A stretch of DNA of 64,000 nucleotides from Boletus sp. NGJ (GCA_019096195.1 JAGTXK010000050.1:806001-870000); one strand, 5' to 3'; shown: positions 45,199 through 56,580, counted from the first letter of the stretch. Numbers and translations: made by a program. The notes: generated by a model not told the origin, from the letters alone.

Positions 45199-47705
45199 AT
45201 GGATCCCCACTCAACACACTCACAATTTAATCAGCGCACGCCCAAGTCAGGGCCATACACGCCTACTACAAGGTTCATGGAACACCCCCCAAAAATTACC
45301 ATCGAAAAATACGCAAAACCGCCACCACCAGCCAAATCGACTGCGCCAGATGCTGATCACTTGCTCTCGCTCGAGCGGCGTCCAATAGCGACGAATTCTC
45401 GCGTCAGGAAGGGCGAGCAGTTCAAACGAGACATGTTCATCGCCTTTATCAACAAGGCATTGCAGGAGAAACTCGACGTTCGTATCCTCGTGTGCACGCG
45501 CCACCTTCGACTGATCTTTCTTAAAGGGCCAGAGCAAAGACTTCGATGACCTCGTTGACCAATTCAACCCAAGAAAGGTTGGCGAAGGTGCGACGTCACC
45601 ATCCCAACTACGACTATGGATCCTGGCACTTTCACATGTGCTCTCGAGGTTGGAGAAGCGCCACGCATCGTTAGTCGAGGCTATCGTGAGCCTCCCATGG
45701 ACGACGATGGAATCCGCTTTCGTAAAGTCGTACACTATTTTCATTGGGATGCTCCTGAGCGCCAGGCCAGAATACCTTTCTCTCGTCCTCAGCAAGATCG
45801 CCCAGGGTATGACTTATCGTACGTCATTCGCATCAATATTGGTCGAATCCGACGTGACCTGCTCGCACTTGTAGAATCTGGATTACAAGCTCTTAATGCA
45901 GGTGGTCCAGAAAGCTCCACGAGTCCATTGACGCGCAGCGTCGTGTATGGCCGCCTGCATCACCTCCTTCGTCATCTCTTGTCCCTCATACCCACCCTTC
46001 CTTCAACCTTGCAACCTCTCCTCGTCCGAAATTTCCCTCATAAGCGGCAATCGCAAGTCACACAAGCAACATACATACGCAACTTGTTACGGGTCACGGA
46101 ATACTGCTCTGAGCTGGCTGATCGAATACTTGCGCTTATCATCGATCGGGCTCTTCAAATAGACGTGCGTAGTGCCTTCAAGATTCCGTGTATCACCCTG
46201 CTGAGTGCTGTCTCAGGTCGAGATTCAAGTAGAGTTGGAAGAACTCGAACAGGATGACACGTTGGAGAACGGCGACCTGTTCGAATTCGATCCATTCGAT
46301 GTTGTCATTGGTCAAGAAAATGATGACGGAGAGTCCGATGCTGGAGATGATGACCTCGACTCCGATGTATCGACGGATGTCTCGTCCAACGGTTCTGAAG
46401 ATGACGAGGAGCCCGATCTGCCGTCCAACGTGCGACACATGCAAGAGATGGTCAACAAACTCGACTGTATTCTCAAACTGATATTCGATCACTTTAATCG
46501 CTTACACTACGTCACCGAAGTATCCACCATACCTTCCCCGCATACTGCTCACCCAGGTAGTCCGTTTTCACCACTAGACACTCCTCGACCGCCTTCACCA
46601 GAATCTGGACGCGTGATGCGTGCTGCCCAATTCCACACCCTCTTGGCCATATTCGACCGGACCATCATCCGCACTTTCAAATCCCGGTATACCCAATTCC
46701 TCGTCTTTTGGTATTCCTCCCTCGACCCCGAATTCAGTGATCTTTTCCAAGGCTTACTCGTCGAGAAGGCACTTCTTGGACAAGACGTACCCACCGTGAC
46801 CCGTGCCGCTGCAGCAAGTTACATCGCCTCCTTTGTCAGCCGTGCTCAGTTCGTCGATGGTGAAAGCGCACGCACAATGATAGCCGTCCTGTGTACATTC
46901 TTGCAGAGTCACTTGGACGCGTTCGATAATATCATACAGGCAGGACAAGAACCTCCGAGCATAACACATCACAGCGTGTTTTATGCTGTTACACAAGCCG
47001 TGTTTCTCATCTTTTGCTTCCGCTGGAGGGATCTCGAAGAGAGGTTTGATGAGTTGGAGGCGTATCATGGGAGGAAGAAGTGGATGAATGAGTTGGACGT
47101 CGTGCAACGAGTGATCACCTCACCTTTAAACCCCTTGAAGGTCAGCTATTCCATCATCTCCATCCCGTCTCTGTTTCACTTACATCTCACGTGGATGTCA
47201 GGTCTGCTCGCCAAACGTAGTGATGCAATTCGCGCGGGTCGCACGAGCGACGGATTTTGTGTACTGCCATTCCATCATCGAGGCCAACAGGCGATCAGAA
47301 TACAACCCGAGCCCGGGATTGCTCCCGCTTCTACCGCGCCTGAGTGGAGAGGAACTCGTGTCTGCGGAACTGCACATGTTCTTCCCCTTCGATCCGTACA
47401 AGCTTCCACGCTCGAGTTCGTATATACAAGGTGTGTATAGAGAGTGGTCGTCCGTAGCGATTGGAGGTGACGAGGAGAGCGATGAAGAAGAGGTGGAGGA
47501 TGCGGACGAGGGCAGTGAGGATGAAGAACTCGACGAAGGTGGAATACAATCTGTTAGCCTGAGCGGCACCTCCTTGGTCTCTGGCCGACTTCAGATACCC
47601 AAGACCCCCCAGGAGTCCAGTGCTGACGCAGACGGCTTGGGAGAATCGTTTGGTGGGATGAGTATCAGTCCCGCACAGCCGAGTTCTGTCGTCATGGTTT
47701 CGTAG
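45199..47705 (+). CDS. RRN3: RRN3 (TIF-IA), RNA polymerase I initiation factor
   Basis: HEAT-repeat factor that makes RNA polymerase I competent to start rRNA transcription. Five exons (45199-45477, 45527-45818, 45875-46164, 46217-47140, 47202-47705) sum to 2289 nt, 762 residues. Family phrases are KIAQGMTYQSGLQAL (across the 45819-45874 intron), TRSVVYGRLHHLLRHLLSLI, RAQFVDGESARTMIAVLC and SPLNPLKVCSPNVVMQFARV (across the last intron). An acidic loop (GESDAGDDDLDSD) in the middle and an acidic segment near the C-terminus match the known serine-rich regulatory regions. Intact. Confidence 0.93.
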
Positions 47706-47807
47706 GCATGGTGCCAAATTGATGGGTCCTGTATATACTCGGGTATGTACGAGCGGAAAGTACTACGTATGCTAGATCTGTAGTGTGCCAACGAGGAAAA
47801 AAAAATC

Positions 47808-49952
47808 CTATGATCGAAGAGTAACAGGCAGGTGTGCAAACTCTGCCAGGCCATCCGCAGGATCGTCTGTCGATGAAGAATTCGACTTTGTACGCGAACG
47901 CTCTACCGTGAGGGACGCCCAATCCCAACTTCGCCACTCCTCTTCGGGAGGCGGTGGCGATGCGACGAGCAGAAAAGTAAATTCCGATAGATCTGACAAC
48001 TGAATGAAACGAAAGGTGTTCTTGCCGGGGCGTATGCACGACGTGACTTCCAGTGGGTCCGACTCCTAAAGTGGATCAACGCGCTCGTTGGATGAACGTG
48101 GCATCACACGCGGTGCCAGGGATCACACCCGCAGGCAAAGGCAGTTAGGAGGGGGTTACTCACCAAGGTATGAGGCAGCCAGGTCTTGGTCCGTTCAGAC
48201 TCTGGGTTGACTTGAACGACCAATTTACCTTTCTTGGGCCAGTGGAGCGCATGATGCTCGATGACACCATGAACGTCTCGAAGCGAAGCGGGTGTCTCAT
48301 CGCTATTGTCCTGTATTGTGGTACCCACGCGAACCGAACAGAGGCGGAGATGCATACGCAGTCTGAACGGCCGGATGGGAGAATGAGGCAGCGTGGACTG
48401 TCGACGAAAAGGCGATACATACCGCTCTCTGGACATGTAGAACACCTCATCACTCACTTCAATGTCGACGTCGACGATCTCTGCGTATCGCCTTCCTAGT
48501 TGTTTAAACCATATGCCAGGTTGAGTGGGTAGATGTGAAACAAAGTCGGTGGAACTTGATGAGGCAGAGTGGGTTGGAGACACCGCTCGACTGGGATGCC
48601 CTGACGGATCTCCAGTCAATTGTGCGGCAGATACGTTCGATGTATCAATCTCTGTCACTGGTGGACTCGTGGGCATGATTATTGGAGATATCTTGAGAGC
48701 TTGGTGGACGAAGGACGTTGAACTCGGGGGGTGGTCTTCAGTCGTGGGGGAAGCAACTGGGAGAGCTTCACAGGACACTTGAACCTGGGCGCTGTCAGGG
48801 GAGGAGACCAAGGTGGCATGGGAAGCTTGCAGCATTGCACGCGGCGCTTTGGGCGGTAATCTGCTTCCTGTGAAATCAACCAGCGTGATGTCACTGTCCT
48901 TCCTCGGAACGTCTGATACCACAGTGTTCATTGAACTGAACCTGCTGCGTGTCTTCCGGACCCAAGCATCCACCTCATCAACCCTATCGCGTTTCAGAGT
49001 TCCACTGCAACCCTGATTCACGGGCGTCTTTTGTGAAACTAGAGATGACAGTTGTAGCTTCATTTCTCTGGCTTGCCAAAAGAAGCTCCTGCATTGATCG
49101 TCGGAAAGCAATCCAAGGCATTGCTCCGAGTCTAGACGTTTTCCAGGTTCTCTCGCTTGTGCGGAGGCGAGAAGGACTGGAACGAGGTGTTTTCTGCATT
49201 CCTCAATTGTAGAGGTAGGTGGCGGGGTCATAGCATCACCCAGCAGTAGTGGACTTTGTTGACAACAACGATCAAGTGTGTGGCTTGCAGACGGTAGGCT
49301 GTTCACAGCGGTCTGGGTTGGAGAGTACAACACAGAGCTGGAGGGATCTTCCCTACTGACTAGATGATCCCCGGGGAGGTTGTGAGTTTCGAGTGCTATG
49401 GGTGGCTTGTTGCCCTTGAGACGTGGGGAATGGGCGTCAGGTAAATAAAAAAGGCGTGTCGTACGCGAGGTGGGGGTGACCTACCGAACACGTGTGCACA
49501 GGGCCAGATTGTGCTGGTGCTGAAGGGGGAGCACCAATCACAGACTCTAAAAACCGCTCAACCTCTCCTGGTTCTGGAGTGTAAAAGTGGGGTGTGGCAC
49601 TCATGGAAAAGGGCAAGTCCGAGTCAACATCCATCCTTTGCGACACGCGTTCCCCATCGATCCGATCCGAGTGCGTCAGGGTTGATAATGCTGCCTTATC
49701 TTCCGCTGACCCTCCAATCCTCTCAAGCAGTGTTCCAGGTGGTAGCGAAGGAGGCAGACTCAGACGATGCAGACGCTCGTTGTGTTTAGGAGAGTCATTA
49801 TTCTGTCGTTTGTGGTAGCGCTGATGGAACGGAAATTTCCCACCCTTGGCTTTCGGCGCCTTCCTGCTACCACCTTTGAATTTTTTTCTGGGTGGAGACG
49901 AGTCTGACGAGAGCACCGATAAGCGGGCAGTCGCCTTCGTGGAAGGCATCAT
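47808..49952 (-). CDS. Unrecognised protein with conserved-looking C-terminal domain
   Basis: Three exons on the minus strand, 49952-49485, 49414-48164 and 48065-47808, sum to 1977 nt, 658 residues. The N-terminus is basic (SSPPRKKFKGGSRKAPKAKG), suggesting nuclear location. A long Ser/Pro/Thr-rich, probably disordered part follows. The C-terminal 200 residues look folded: WFKQLGRRYAEIVDVDIEVS, HHALHWPKKGKLVVQVNPES, WLPHTLESDPLEVTSCIRPG, then KNTFRFIQLSDLSEFTFLLV. The LxVTxxIRPGKN phrase recalls beta-rich PINIT-like domains, but I cannot assign it. Both introns keep phase. The start could be either of two adjacent ATGs (49952 or 49949). Confidence 0.75.
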
Positions 49953-50139
49953 GATGGGTGAAACGATTATTGAATGTGCTGGGAATGCCTCGTCGGTAAA
50001 ACGGCGCCGAGTCGTGGGCTTATTAGAAATCAGGCCTCAGGATTATATATGGCATGTCAGTGTCATGTCCAACTTTTCATGGCCAACGTCGGGCAAAGTA
50101 AGTTTTTTTAATCGACAGCGTTCAATGTGTTCACAAGCC
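49953..50139. other. Short spacer upstream of the hypothetical protein
   Basis: Promoter region of the minus-strand gene. Nothing else seen. Confidence 0.3.
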
Positions 50140-50710
50140 GAACGTTGATAGGCAGTTCGAACAGACTCTGGGAACTCAGGAACAGATCAGCGACGTCTCG
50201 ATACTGCAATGGATCATTACGCTCGAAGCTGCCGGCACCTTGAACAACGGCAGAAGGTACACGCGCTTGCGCTCCAAGTAGAATGCAGGCGCGGAGCGAG
50301 GCTCTCGTCGCCTTCGCGCGTCAAAACACCCATACTATACTCGAACTGCCAGGGACACTCGAGCCACTGCGAATCTAACACCGATGAGCAGCTGAAGGAG
50401 CCGGTCGAAAGGGAAGTGGATAGCAACGGGAGATCCAACGAGAAGAAGCAACGAAAAGCCGAAGAAGCTCGCCAAAGGTAGAGAAACGGCGCCAAGAACA
50501 GAGACAGCTCGCGCTGACTTGGAGGCGCAGCTTACTGCGGAGATCTGAAGGAGGCGTCCCTCGAGGGGCGGAGGCGCGGCTCGCGAAGTCGGACGCGAAC
50601 TCCAGGAGAAGACACAGGGAGTTGGAAGCGGAGCGAGAACACGCCAGGATCGCTGAAGTGAGGCTGACGAACTGGTGTATGATCGCTCTGGGGCAATGTG
50701 AGATGAATCG
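50140..50710 (+). pseudogene. Relic of an IRG-like GTPase, 5' part
   Basis: The frame around 50340-50480 reads GHSSHCESNTDEQLKEPVER then KKQRKAEEARQR, matching GHSSHCEPDWHAIEQERRAA of IRG4. DNA upstream also matches the IRG4 5' flank: GAATGCAGGCG followed by a CGCG-rich stretch occurs at both 50281 and 51116, and the ACA(A/G)..CGAACGTT block at both about 50140 and 50985. Downstream, coiled-coil-like sequence (GAGGCGCAG, GAAGCGGAGCGAGAACACGC) continues in changing frames to about 50700. There is no P-loop or GTPase domain. It is a partial tandem duplicate of IRG4 that has decayed. Confidence 0.65.
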
Positions 50711-51255
50711 ATGGCCATTCGCCGCAGGGAAATCGACAGATCCATGCCCTATAACGCATGCCAGCCAAATTATTCAATGCACTGGCGGGCGTCTGGTGTA
50801 ATGGCGTGGACTAATTTAGCCAATTCCATAGGGCGGCAGTGCCACTCATGCAACGGGGATTGGGACACGTTTTGAGGGTCGCCCTTTCCAACCCTTACTT
50901 ATCCCTTCAAGAAGCACATCGATTATAGGGTCCGATACTGCAGGTGAGTTTTTGGGCTGACTCGGACGCCGCTCAACGTGTTGACAGGTCGAACATTCAC
51001 AGGGAATTAAAGTCGATGAGATAACGGAGATTCGAGAACCCGCCTTGTCTTGGACCGCAGATCACTGGTACTGGCAATAACCGCAGTGGGCGCTTGACGC
51101 TCGCATTCTGAACGGAATGCAGGCGAAGCACTAGGTTCCTCATGGTTTTCGCGCACCACAGGACACCCTTGGGAATAAAAACGTAACGGTTCCCCTTCCG
51201 TACAAGCCACAACCTTTCGCACTTCGTTCCCCTCCACTAACTGACAGCTTTGACA
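50711..51255. other. Spacer and IRG4 promoter
   Basis: About 545 nt, partly homologous to the flank of the preceding relic. It does not clearly carry the upstream module found before IRG1-3, so IRG4 seems to have a different promoter. Confidence 0.4.
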
Positions 51256-52572
51256 ATGGGAGGAGGACACTCGAGCCATTGTGAACCTGATTGGCATGCC
51301 ATCGAGCAAGAACGACGAGCGGCTGAAGAAGCTCGTCGACAGGCAGAGGTCGCTCGGCAGGCGCGAGAAGCTGCCGAACAAGCGGCTCGCGAGGCGGAGG
51401 AACAGAGGCGAAGGGAATACGAGGCACAACAAGCTGCACAACGGGCCGCGGAATGGGCTGCCCAGGCAGCTCGGGAGGAAGCCGAACGCATCCGTCGAGA
51501 GGCAGAGGCTGCCGCCCATGCTGCTTGGCTTGCTCGACAGCAAGCGGAGGCGCGGGCTCGCGAGGAACGCGAGCGTCAGGAGAAGATAAGGAGAGAGTTG
51601 GAAGCAGAACGAGCTCGCGCTCGGATTGCTGAAGAGGCTGCCAAGAAAGCTGCTATTGCTGCCCAGGAGGAAGAAAATCGACGTCAGAAAGCCAGAGAGG
51701 AAGAGATGCAGAGAGCCAGAGAGAGGCAGGCTGCCGCTGAGGAGGAGGCCCGCAAAGCGGCTGAGCAGGCTAGGAAAGCTAAAGAGGCGCAGAAAGAGGT
51801 GGAGAGGCAGCTAAAGGAGGGCATCCAGCCGGTGGTCATGCCCACTGCCGACGAGCTCCGAGCTGCAAAGAAGACAGTTCAGTACAAGGACGGCGTCTTC
51901 CACTTCGCCATTGCTGGCGTCGCTGGCAGTGGTAAATCCTCTTTGGTCAATGCTCTCTGCGGTATGAACAACCAGGACCCGAATGCAGCTGCAACCGGCG
52001 TCGTGGAAACCACCTTGGAGGTTGCGCGATATACCAATCCCAACCATGCCGACCAATTCGCGTGGTACGACATTCCGGGATCAGGAACACTGAAGATTCC
52101 CGACTGGCAGTACTTCAATTCTCAAGGATTGTACGTCTTTGACTGCATCATCGTCCTCTTTAACAATCGCTTCACGATGACCGACCAAGCCATTTTGGCA
52201 AACTGCCGTCGTTTTAAAATCCCTACCTTCATCGTCCGGTCGAAAGCCGACCAGCACATTCGCAACCTCATGGGAGAGATGGGGTATGATTCTGACGACG
52301 AGGCAGAAGCGAAGGAGGGGATGTACAAAGCTGCCCGCGAACAGTTCATCAGCGAGACCCGTCGGAGCGTCAAGGAAAACTTGTTGGAGGCGAAGCTTCC
52401 TGACCAACGGGTCTACACCGTCTCGCACAGGGCTCTGCTGGGAATCGTTCGGGATAAAACCCCCAAAAAGACGATTGATGAGCTCGACTTGCTGAGGGAC
52501 CTATATGACGAGGCGCATAGAAGTCGAAAGCATGGATTCGGCGTCTCGAATGTGTCCGCTCACAGTCTTTGA
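51256..52572 (+). CDS. IRG-like coiled-coil GTPase 4
   Basis: Single exon, 438 residues from the ATG at 51256. The start MGGGHSSHC is a textbook-looking dual acylation signal: Gly2, Ser6 and Cys9. A long Ala/Glu/Arg helix spans about residues 15-200. Then P-loop GVAGSGKSS near residue 221, DIPGSGTLK, YVFDCIIVLFNNRFTMTDQA, RSKADQHIRN and KKTIDELDLL. It is clearly a paralogue of IRG1-3 but much more diverged in DNA, so the split is older than the tandem array. The C-terminal end HGFGVSNVSAHSL is private. It lies 1.5 kb upstream of TMH3. Confidence 0.85.
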   Translation: MGGGHSSHCEPDWHAIEQERRAAEEARRQAEVARQAREAAEQAAREAEEQRRREYEAQQAAQRAAEWAAQAAREEAERIRREAEAAAHAAWLARQQAEARAREERERQEKIRRELEAERARARIAEEAAKKAAIAAQEEENRRQKAREEEMQRARERQAAAEEEARKAAEQARKAKEAQKEVERQLKEGIQPVVMPTADELRAAKKTVQYKDGVFHFAIAGVAGSGKSSLVNALCGMNNQDPNAAATGVVETTLEVARYTNPNHADQFAWYDIPGSGTLKIPDWQYFNSQGLYVFDCIIVLFNNRFTMTDQAILANCRRFKIPTFIVRSKADQHIRNLMGEMGYDSDDEAEAKEGMYKAAREQFISETRRSVKENLLEAKLPDQRVYTVSHRALLGIVRDKTPKKTIDELDLLRDLYDEAHRSRKHGFGVSNVSAHSL

Positions 52573-54114
52573 AGTCTGAATCAGCGCTTGGAAAGTGGAC
52601 TTTGTATGTTTCACTTGTTTCCGTTTTCTTGGTCGATTAGACATCCTACTAAGGGTGGTACCCTGGTGTACGTTGTTCCGGGAGAAGGCATACATTCACG
52701 AGACAATTATTGAGGTGCTTGCTTGCTTGATACAAGGCTATCGCGCGATGAACGGACCGGTGAAAATACACTTTTACGTCTGCACAGGGTTGCCCCGGAG
52801 TCACCGCGGCCACTTTCGCAAGTATGGGTTCTTGTTAGTACAGATGATGAGCAGTTGAGCACTTGCATAGGTGTGGGGACGCTGATCGATGTGGACCACC
52901 ATGACTGGGCCTTGACTCCCACAACGTGTACTATAGCCTTAAATAATAATCATTGACTCATGTTGCCGGACCTGCAGCCGTACTGCCAACCGTACATCAC
53001 TGATGCCTGAGGCCTAGGTTCGGGATGGGATTATGACGTTTTTTTGGCGAGTTCCGGTTGAACCTTTCGATCTGCCCGTACAACACGCCTGGGTAACAGG
53101 TCATTGAGCAGGTAGATCCTCATCGTCCAACATCTACTTCGGCTTCCTGTCCGACGCGGTGCCCAACAATACACTGTTTGATATGATGTACACACGTTGG
53201 TCCGAACGCTTTACGATGATACAGTCGAAGACATAGAGGCTATGGTCGGTGGAGTATCGCCTGTCATGACAGTTGAGGGCACCCTCGGCTGCGCTTTCAT
53301 GACCCTTCCGGCTTCTCTATGGGCATTGTTCTGCCGTGATGTGGGTGGTTACCTGGTATCAGGATGACGAAGAAAATAAGAGGCTGTAAACGCACCCAAG
53401 CTAACCTGGGGTGCCGACATTTGGGGGATGACCTACTAGTGTAGGGCAATGTTAGATTTTCGCCGACATCTCGACGGACGGAGAGACCAAGTTCCCGCTC
53501 CGCCGAGATGTCATATTACATAATCTTCAACTTTCGTTTCAGACTTGCACGCTTACAGAAACACTGCCCATCGCACACAGTGTGTTAGCTCCAGCGCACC
53601 TTCCTTTTGGTCCAAAATGTAACAACCTATTCCACTGCATGTATACCAGCAGAAAGTCGTCCAGTTTCAATTCCGACCTTGTATTACTGCTGCTGATAGG
53701 TCGCCACCTATAGAACCAAGCTTACATATTGTAGGCATGGACGTGCAGTATCAGTTCCTATAATCGGATGAAAGGATACTGTGTGTTTTTAAACAGGTTG
53801 GATGGCGACCTTAAAACGTGCCCAATGCTCGTTGTGGCGGCACTGCCGCCCTGTGCGGCCCTATGGAATTGGCTCCTTGCATGCCAAGTGCCCACTAGCG
53901 CACCATACATAATTTGGCTGGCACGAGTTGTAGCGCGTGGATACGTCCGTTTTCCCCGTGGCCAGTGGCCGTCTTGCATCGCCCCAGAGCGAGTGTATAA
54001 GAGCTTGTTGGGTCAATGAGAGTAACCCTTCATTCGTTTCTTGAAGTTACTCTGATCCATCCAAGCTACCGTGACCTACCATAGGCTTTATTCACACTTG
54101 AACTCCCTTCCGAC
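52573..54114. other. Intergenic region between IRG4 and TMH3
   Basis: About 1.5 kb without a recognisable gene. An imperfect hairpin lies at 53465-53512. The last 150 nt hold the TMH3 promoter. Confidence 0.4.
53996..54001 (+). promoter_or_regulatory. TATA-like box of TMH3
   Basis: TATAAG about 115 nt before the start codon, followed by AGCTTGT. TMH4 has the related TACAAGAGCTTG at about 57159, so this core promoter is shared. Confidence 0.45.
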
Positions 54115-55483
54115 ATGTACACCCCTCGGGCCGACATCTCTGGTCTACTTGGTAGCCCTTCCACCCGCGTGCGTCCATTCTCACTCGACAAGCCGCCTCG
54201 CTTTTCACTCGATATGTCTGGTGTAGCAGCTCTGATGGGCGGAGATGATGCCGTGTCCGCTATGGCTACAGTTCATGTCTACGGAAATAGGCGTTGGCTG
54301 GGTTGGTACAATACACCCGGGTCCTTCCAAATAGCCAAGCGACTCCACTCTTTCGCGAAATCTGCGTCCTTCCGTAGCATTTTCAGCAGGAACCTCTCCC
54401 CAAAGTTTCTCTCCAAGAGCGTCCACACTGACCCCACGACATTGTTCGAGCTGGACAGCTGCAAAGGACCCAAATTCCAGGCTGCATACTCGGGGACTGT
54501 CATCGAGGAGACGGGTCACTTGGCTGCGCTCTTCATGAAGGGCTGTGCTGCTTCGGAGGGGAGAGTGGTTCCGGGGAGGATGACCCAGCCCGTTGGAATT
54601 ACCATTGCCGAGCTCGGTCCGGCCCCTGCCTCCGAGATGCACCCCGCGCGTAGTAGCACCCTCACCACCCTCTTCGCCAGCGTTCCTATTGTTGTCAGTG
54701 TTGGCACATGCGCTCTTTGCGCTCTTTGCGAGGACTGGTATGCATCCTTGCTGATCCTCGTGGGCATCATCGCGAGCGGTGTATCCTGCCTCGTCCTCGG
54801 CTCCGCAGAATTTTTGTTCACCCATCCGGAGCCTGCCAAAGGATCGCCTGCTGGTGATGGAATCCTCAGCTCAGAACAGGACATTGTCCTATTGAAAGGG
54901 ACAGAAAGCGCGGTGAATTCTATTACCCGCGGAAGGTTCACCCTTCGTTTCCTGAGCGAGGGCCATTACAATCTGATCCGGTGGTGCTCCCTTCTCTTCT
55001 TCATTCAATGTGTCAGCCAGCTCCTTCTCATTCCCCAAGCATCGTTGTTCGGCCAGATCATGTTCCTCACCTCAGTCGGTGTCTCCGCATCGTACAACAT
55101 CTGGCTTTCATCGTTGGACAAGGAGAAAATTCATCAGAAGCTCTTGTTCGAGAGGGTGCTGGAGAACCCCGACATTGACCAAGTACACGTTGGGAACCCG
55201 CACCACCGCAGTGGTCTTCATACTCCTCGTCTTGCAACTGCGAGACCCAACGGGACTTCTTAACGAACTGCTCCCCAACGATACCAAGGTGTGGAGGCAG
55301 TGGAAAGCGACGATCTCGGAGCTGCTGTGTCACCCCAACCGCCGGTCCTTCCAATTCAGAGGTAAAGGCGAGGATCTGAATGGGTTTGCGCAGGAGGAGA
55401 AGGATTTGTTGGAGCTGCTCTACGAGGACGCACGGGCGGCGTACAATGCCTACGGGGAATATCTCCGACTCGATGTACTGTGA
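54115..55483 (+). CDS. TMH family member 3, polytopic membrane protein, one frame break
   Basis: Opens MYTPRADISGLLGSP and follows TMH2 throughout: SAMATVHVYGNRRWLGWYN, VHTDPTTLFELD, four hydrophobic helices, PAGDGILSSEQDIVLLKGTE. At CCCC 55167-55170 the frame is lost after LFERVLENP; TMH4 has CCC there. The other frame continues with TLTKYTLGTRTTAVVFILLV and LLPNDTKVWRQWKAT and ends LRLDVL at 55483. Apart from this one base it appears whole. The middle is nearly identical in DNA to TMH4, while the N-terminal 40 and C-terminal 80 residues differ. Confidence 0.78.
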
Positions 55484-56109
55484 TCACTATTGTTTTATTT
55501 TTCTTCGCCTCCTCCATTCTTGATTACAAGTGATCATTCATGTAATTCAGTTGTTGATTTATTCACTTGTCGATTTAACTGAGTACCCAAAAACGGTCTT
55601 TCTCGATTGTTGTAGCTAGTACGCCCCCTCTATCTTTGACCTGTATACTGGTAGTTCAGCAAGAAAATATTTCTGAGGACCTGCGTGGCTGTCATCGTTG
55701 CTTGTCCAGATGGGCTGCGGTGCATATCACGCTAGACTGAGCGTCTGAGCTTGAGGCCCTGGACAAATTTCAGCGCAATAGGTACAACAAGCATATACGT
55801 ACGTTGCTCGAACGTGATGGAGTTCATTACCTTCTACAGTAATTCGGATCTACGCTCATAGACTACATGGAAGTGACTAGAACGAACCTGAGCCTCAGCC
55901 ACGACAAGGTCTGCTCTGTCAGTACATCTGCAATGATTCAAGGACCGAAGCTAGGCACTGGCAAGAATTTCAACTGATCTACGATTCCGAGTTTCAAACA
56001 ACAGCCGGGGGGGAGGTTACGTCCTTGGTCCCGTAGCGCCAGAGAACGGAGAGATGAGGGTAAGGTTTCGAGGGCAGGTATGCATCTAGAGGAACGAGTC
56101 AGGTCAGTC
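55484..56109. other. Intergenic region downstream of TMH3
   Basis: About 625 nt with no recognised feature. Confidence 0.35.
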
Positions 56110-56580
56110 GTGCAATCTAGGACAGTAGCATCCCCCTATTTCTTCCTTGCAACAAAAGTTAGTCGCACGGTAGTAACAAAGTAGCGCTTGTCGTTCGGAA
56201 TACATCCTGCCTGAGCAGGCCCGCGCGCGACCACGCGACCATTCTGATTGGTTGCTCTGAAAATGGTTGGAAAATAAATGCAGGTTCGATAGCAATCAGT
56301 AGAAATCCAAAGGGTCCTTGCGTACATTGGCCTCGATCTCGGCGGCGGATGCATCTAAAGCAAAGTAAACCTGAGGGATGTCGAGGCTGAGCCATTTCGC
56401 GTACTGACATATGGTGCGTTGATGATGATGATGATGTATACGGCACCAGTGTTATGATAATGCCTACGTCGACAGGTTCAACTAAGGCTCGGTCGATCGA
56501 ATAGTCAGCGAGGCGGCAGCATGCAAACATACCAGCTGTGAAGAACCCTATGGGCAATCACTACCTGAGCATCGGCGGGG
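56110..56580 (-). pseudogene. Relic of an epoxide hydrolase paralogue
   Basis: On the minus strand the DNA follows the gene at 26.0-27.3 kb in order. From 56575 downward it has CTCAGGTAGTGATTGCCCAT and TTCTTCACAGCTGG against CTCAGGTTGTCATTGGTCAT and TTCGTTCACAGCAGG. Then come VPYT followed by STHHMSVREMAQ, and GCCGCCGAGATCGAGGCCAA, matching AEIEAH of the active gene. A weak trace of the YYRTT cap segment lies near 56180. The intron region matches too, so it arose by DNA duplication and not by retroposition. A (GAT)n run near 56420 has expanded inside it. Frames are broken and the N-terminal and C-terminal parts are missing. Confidence 0.7.
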
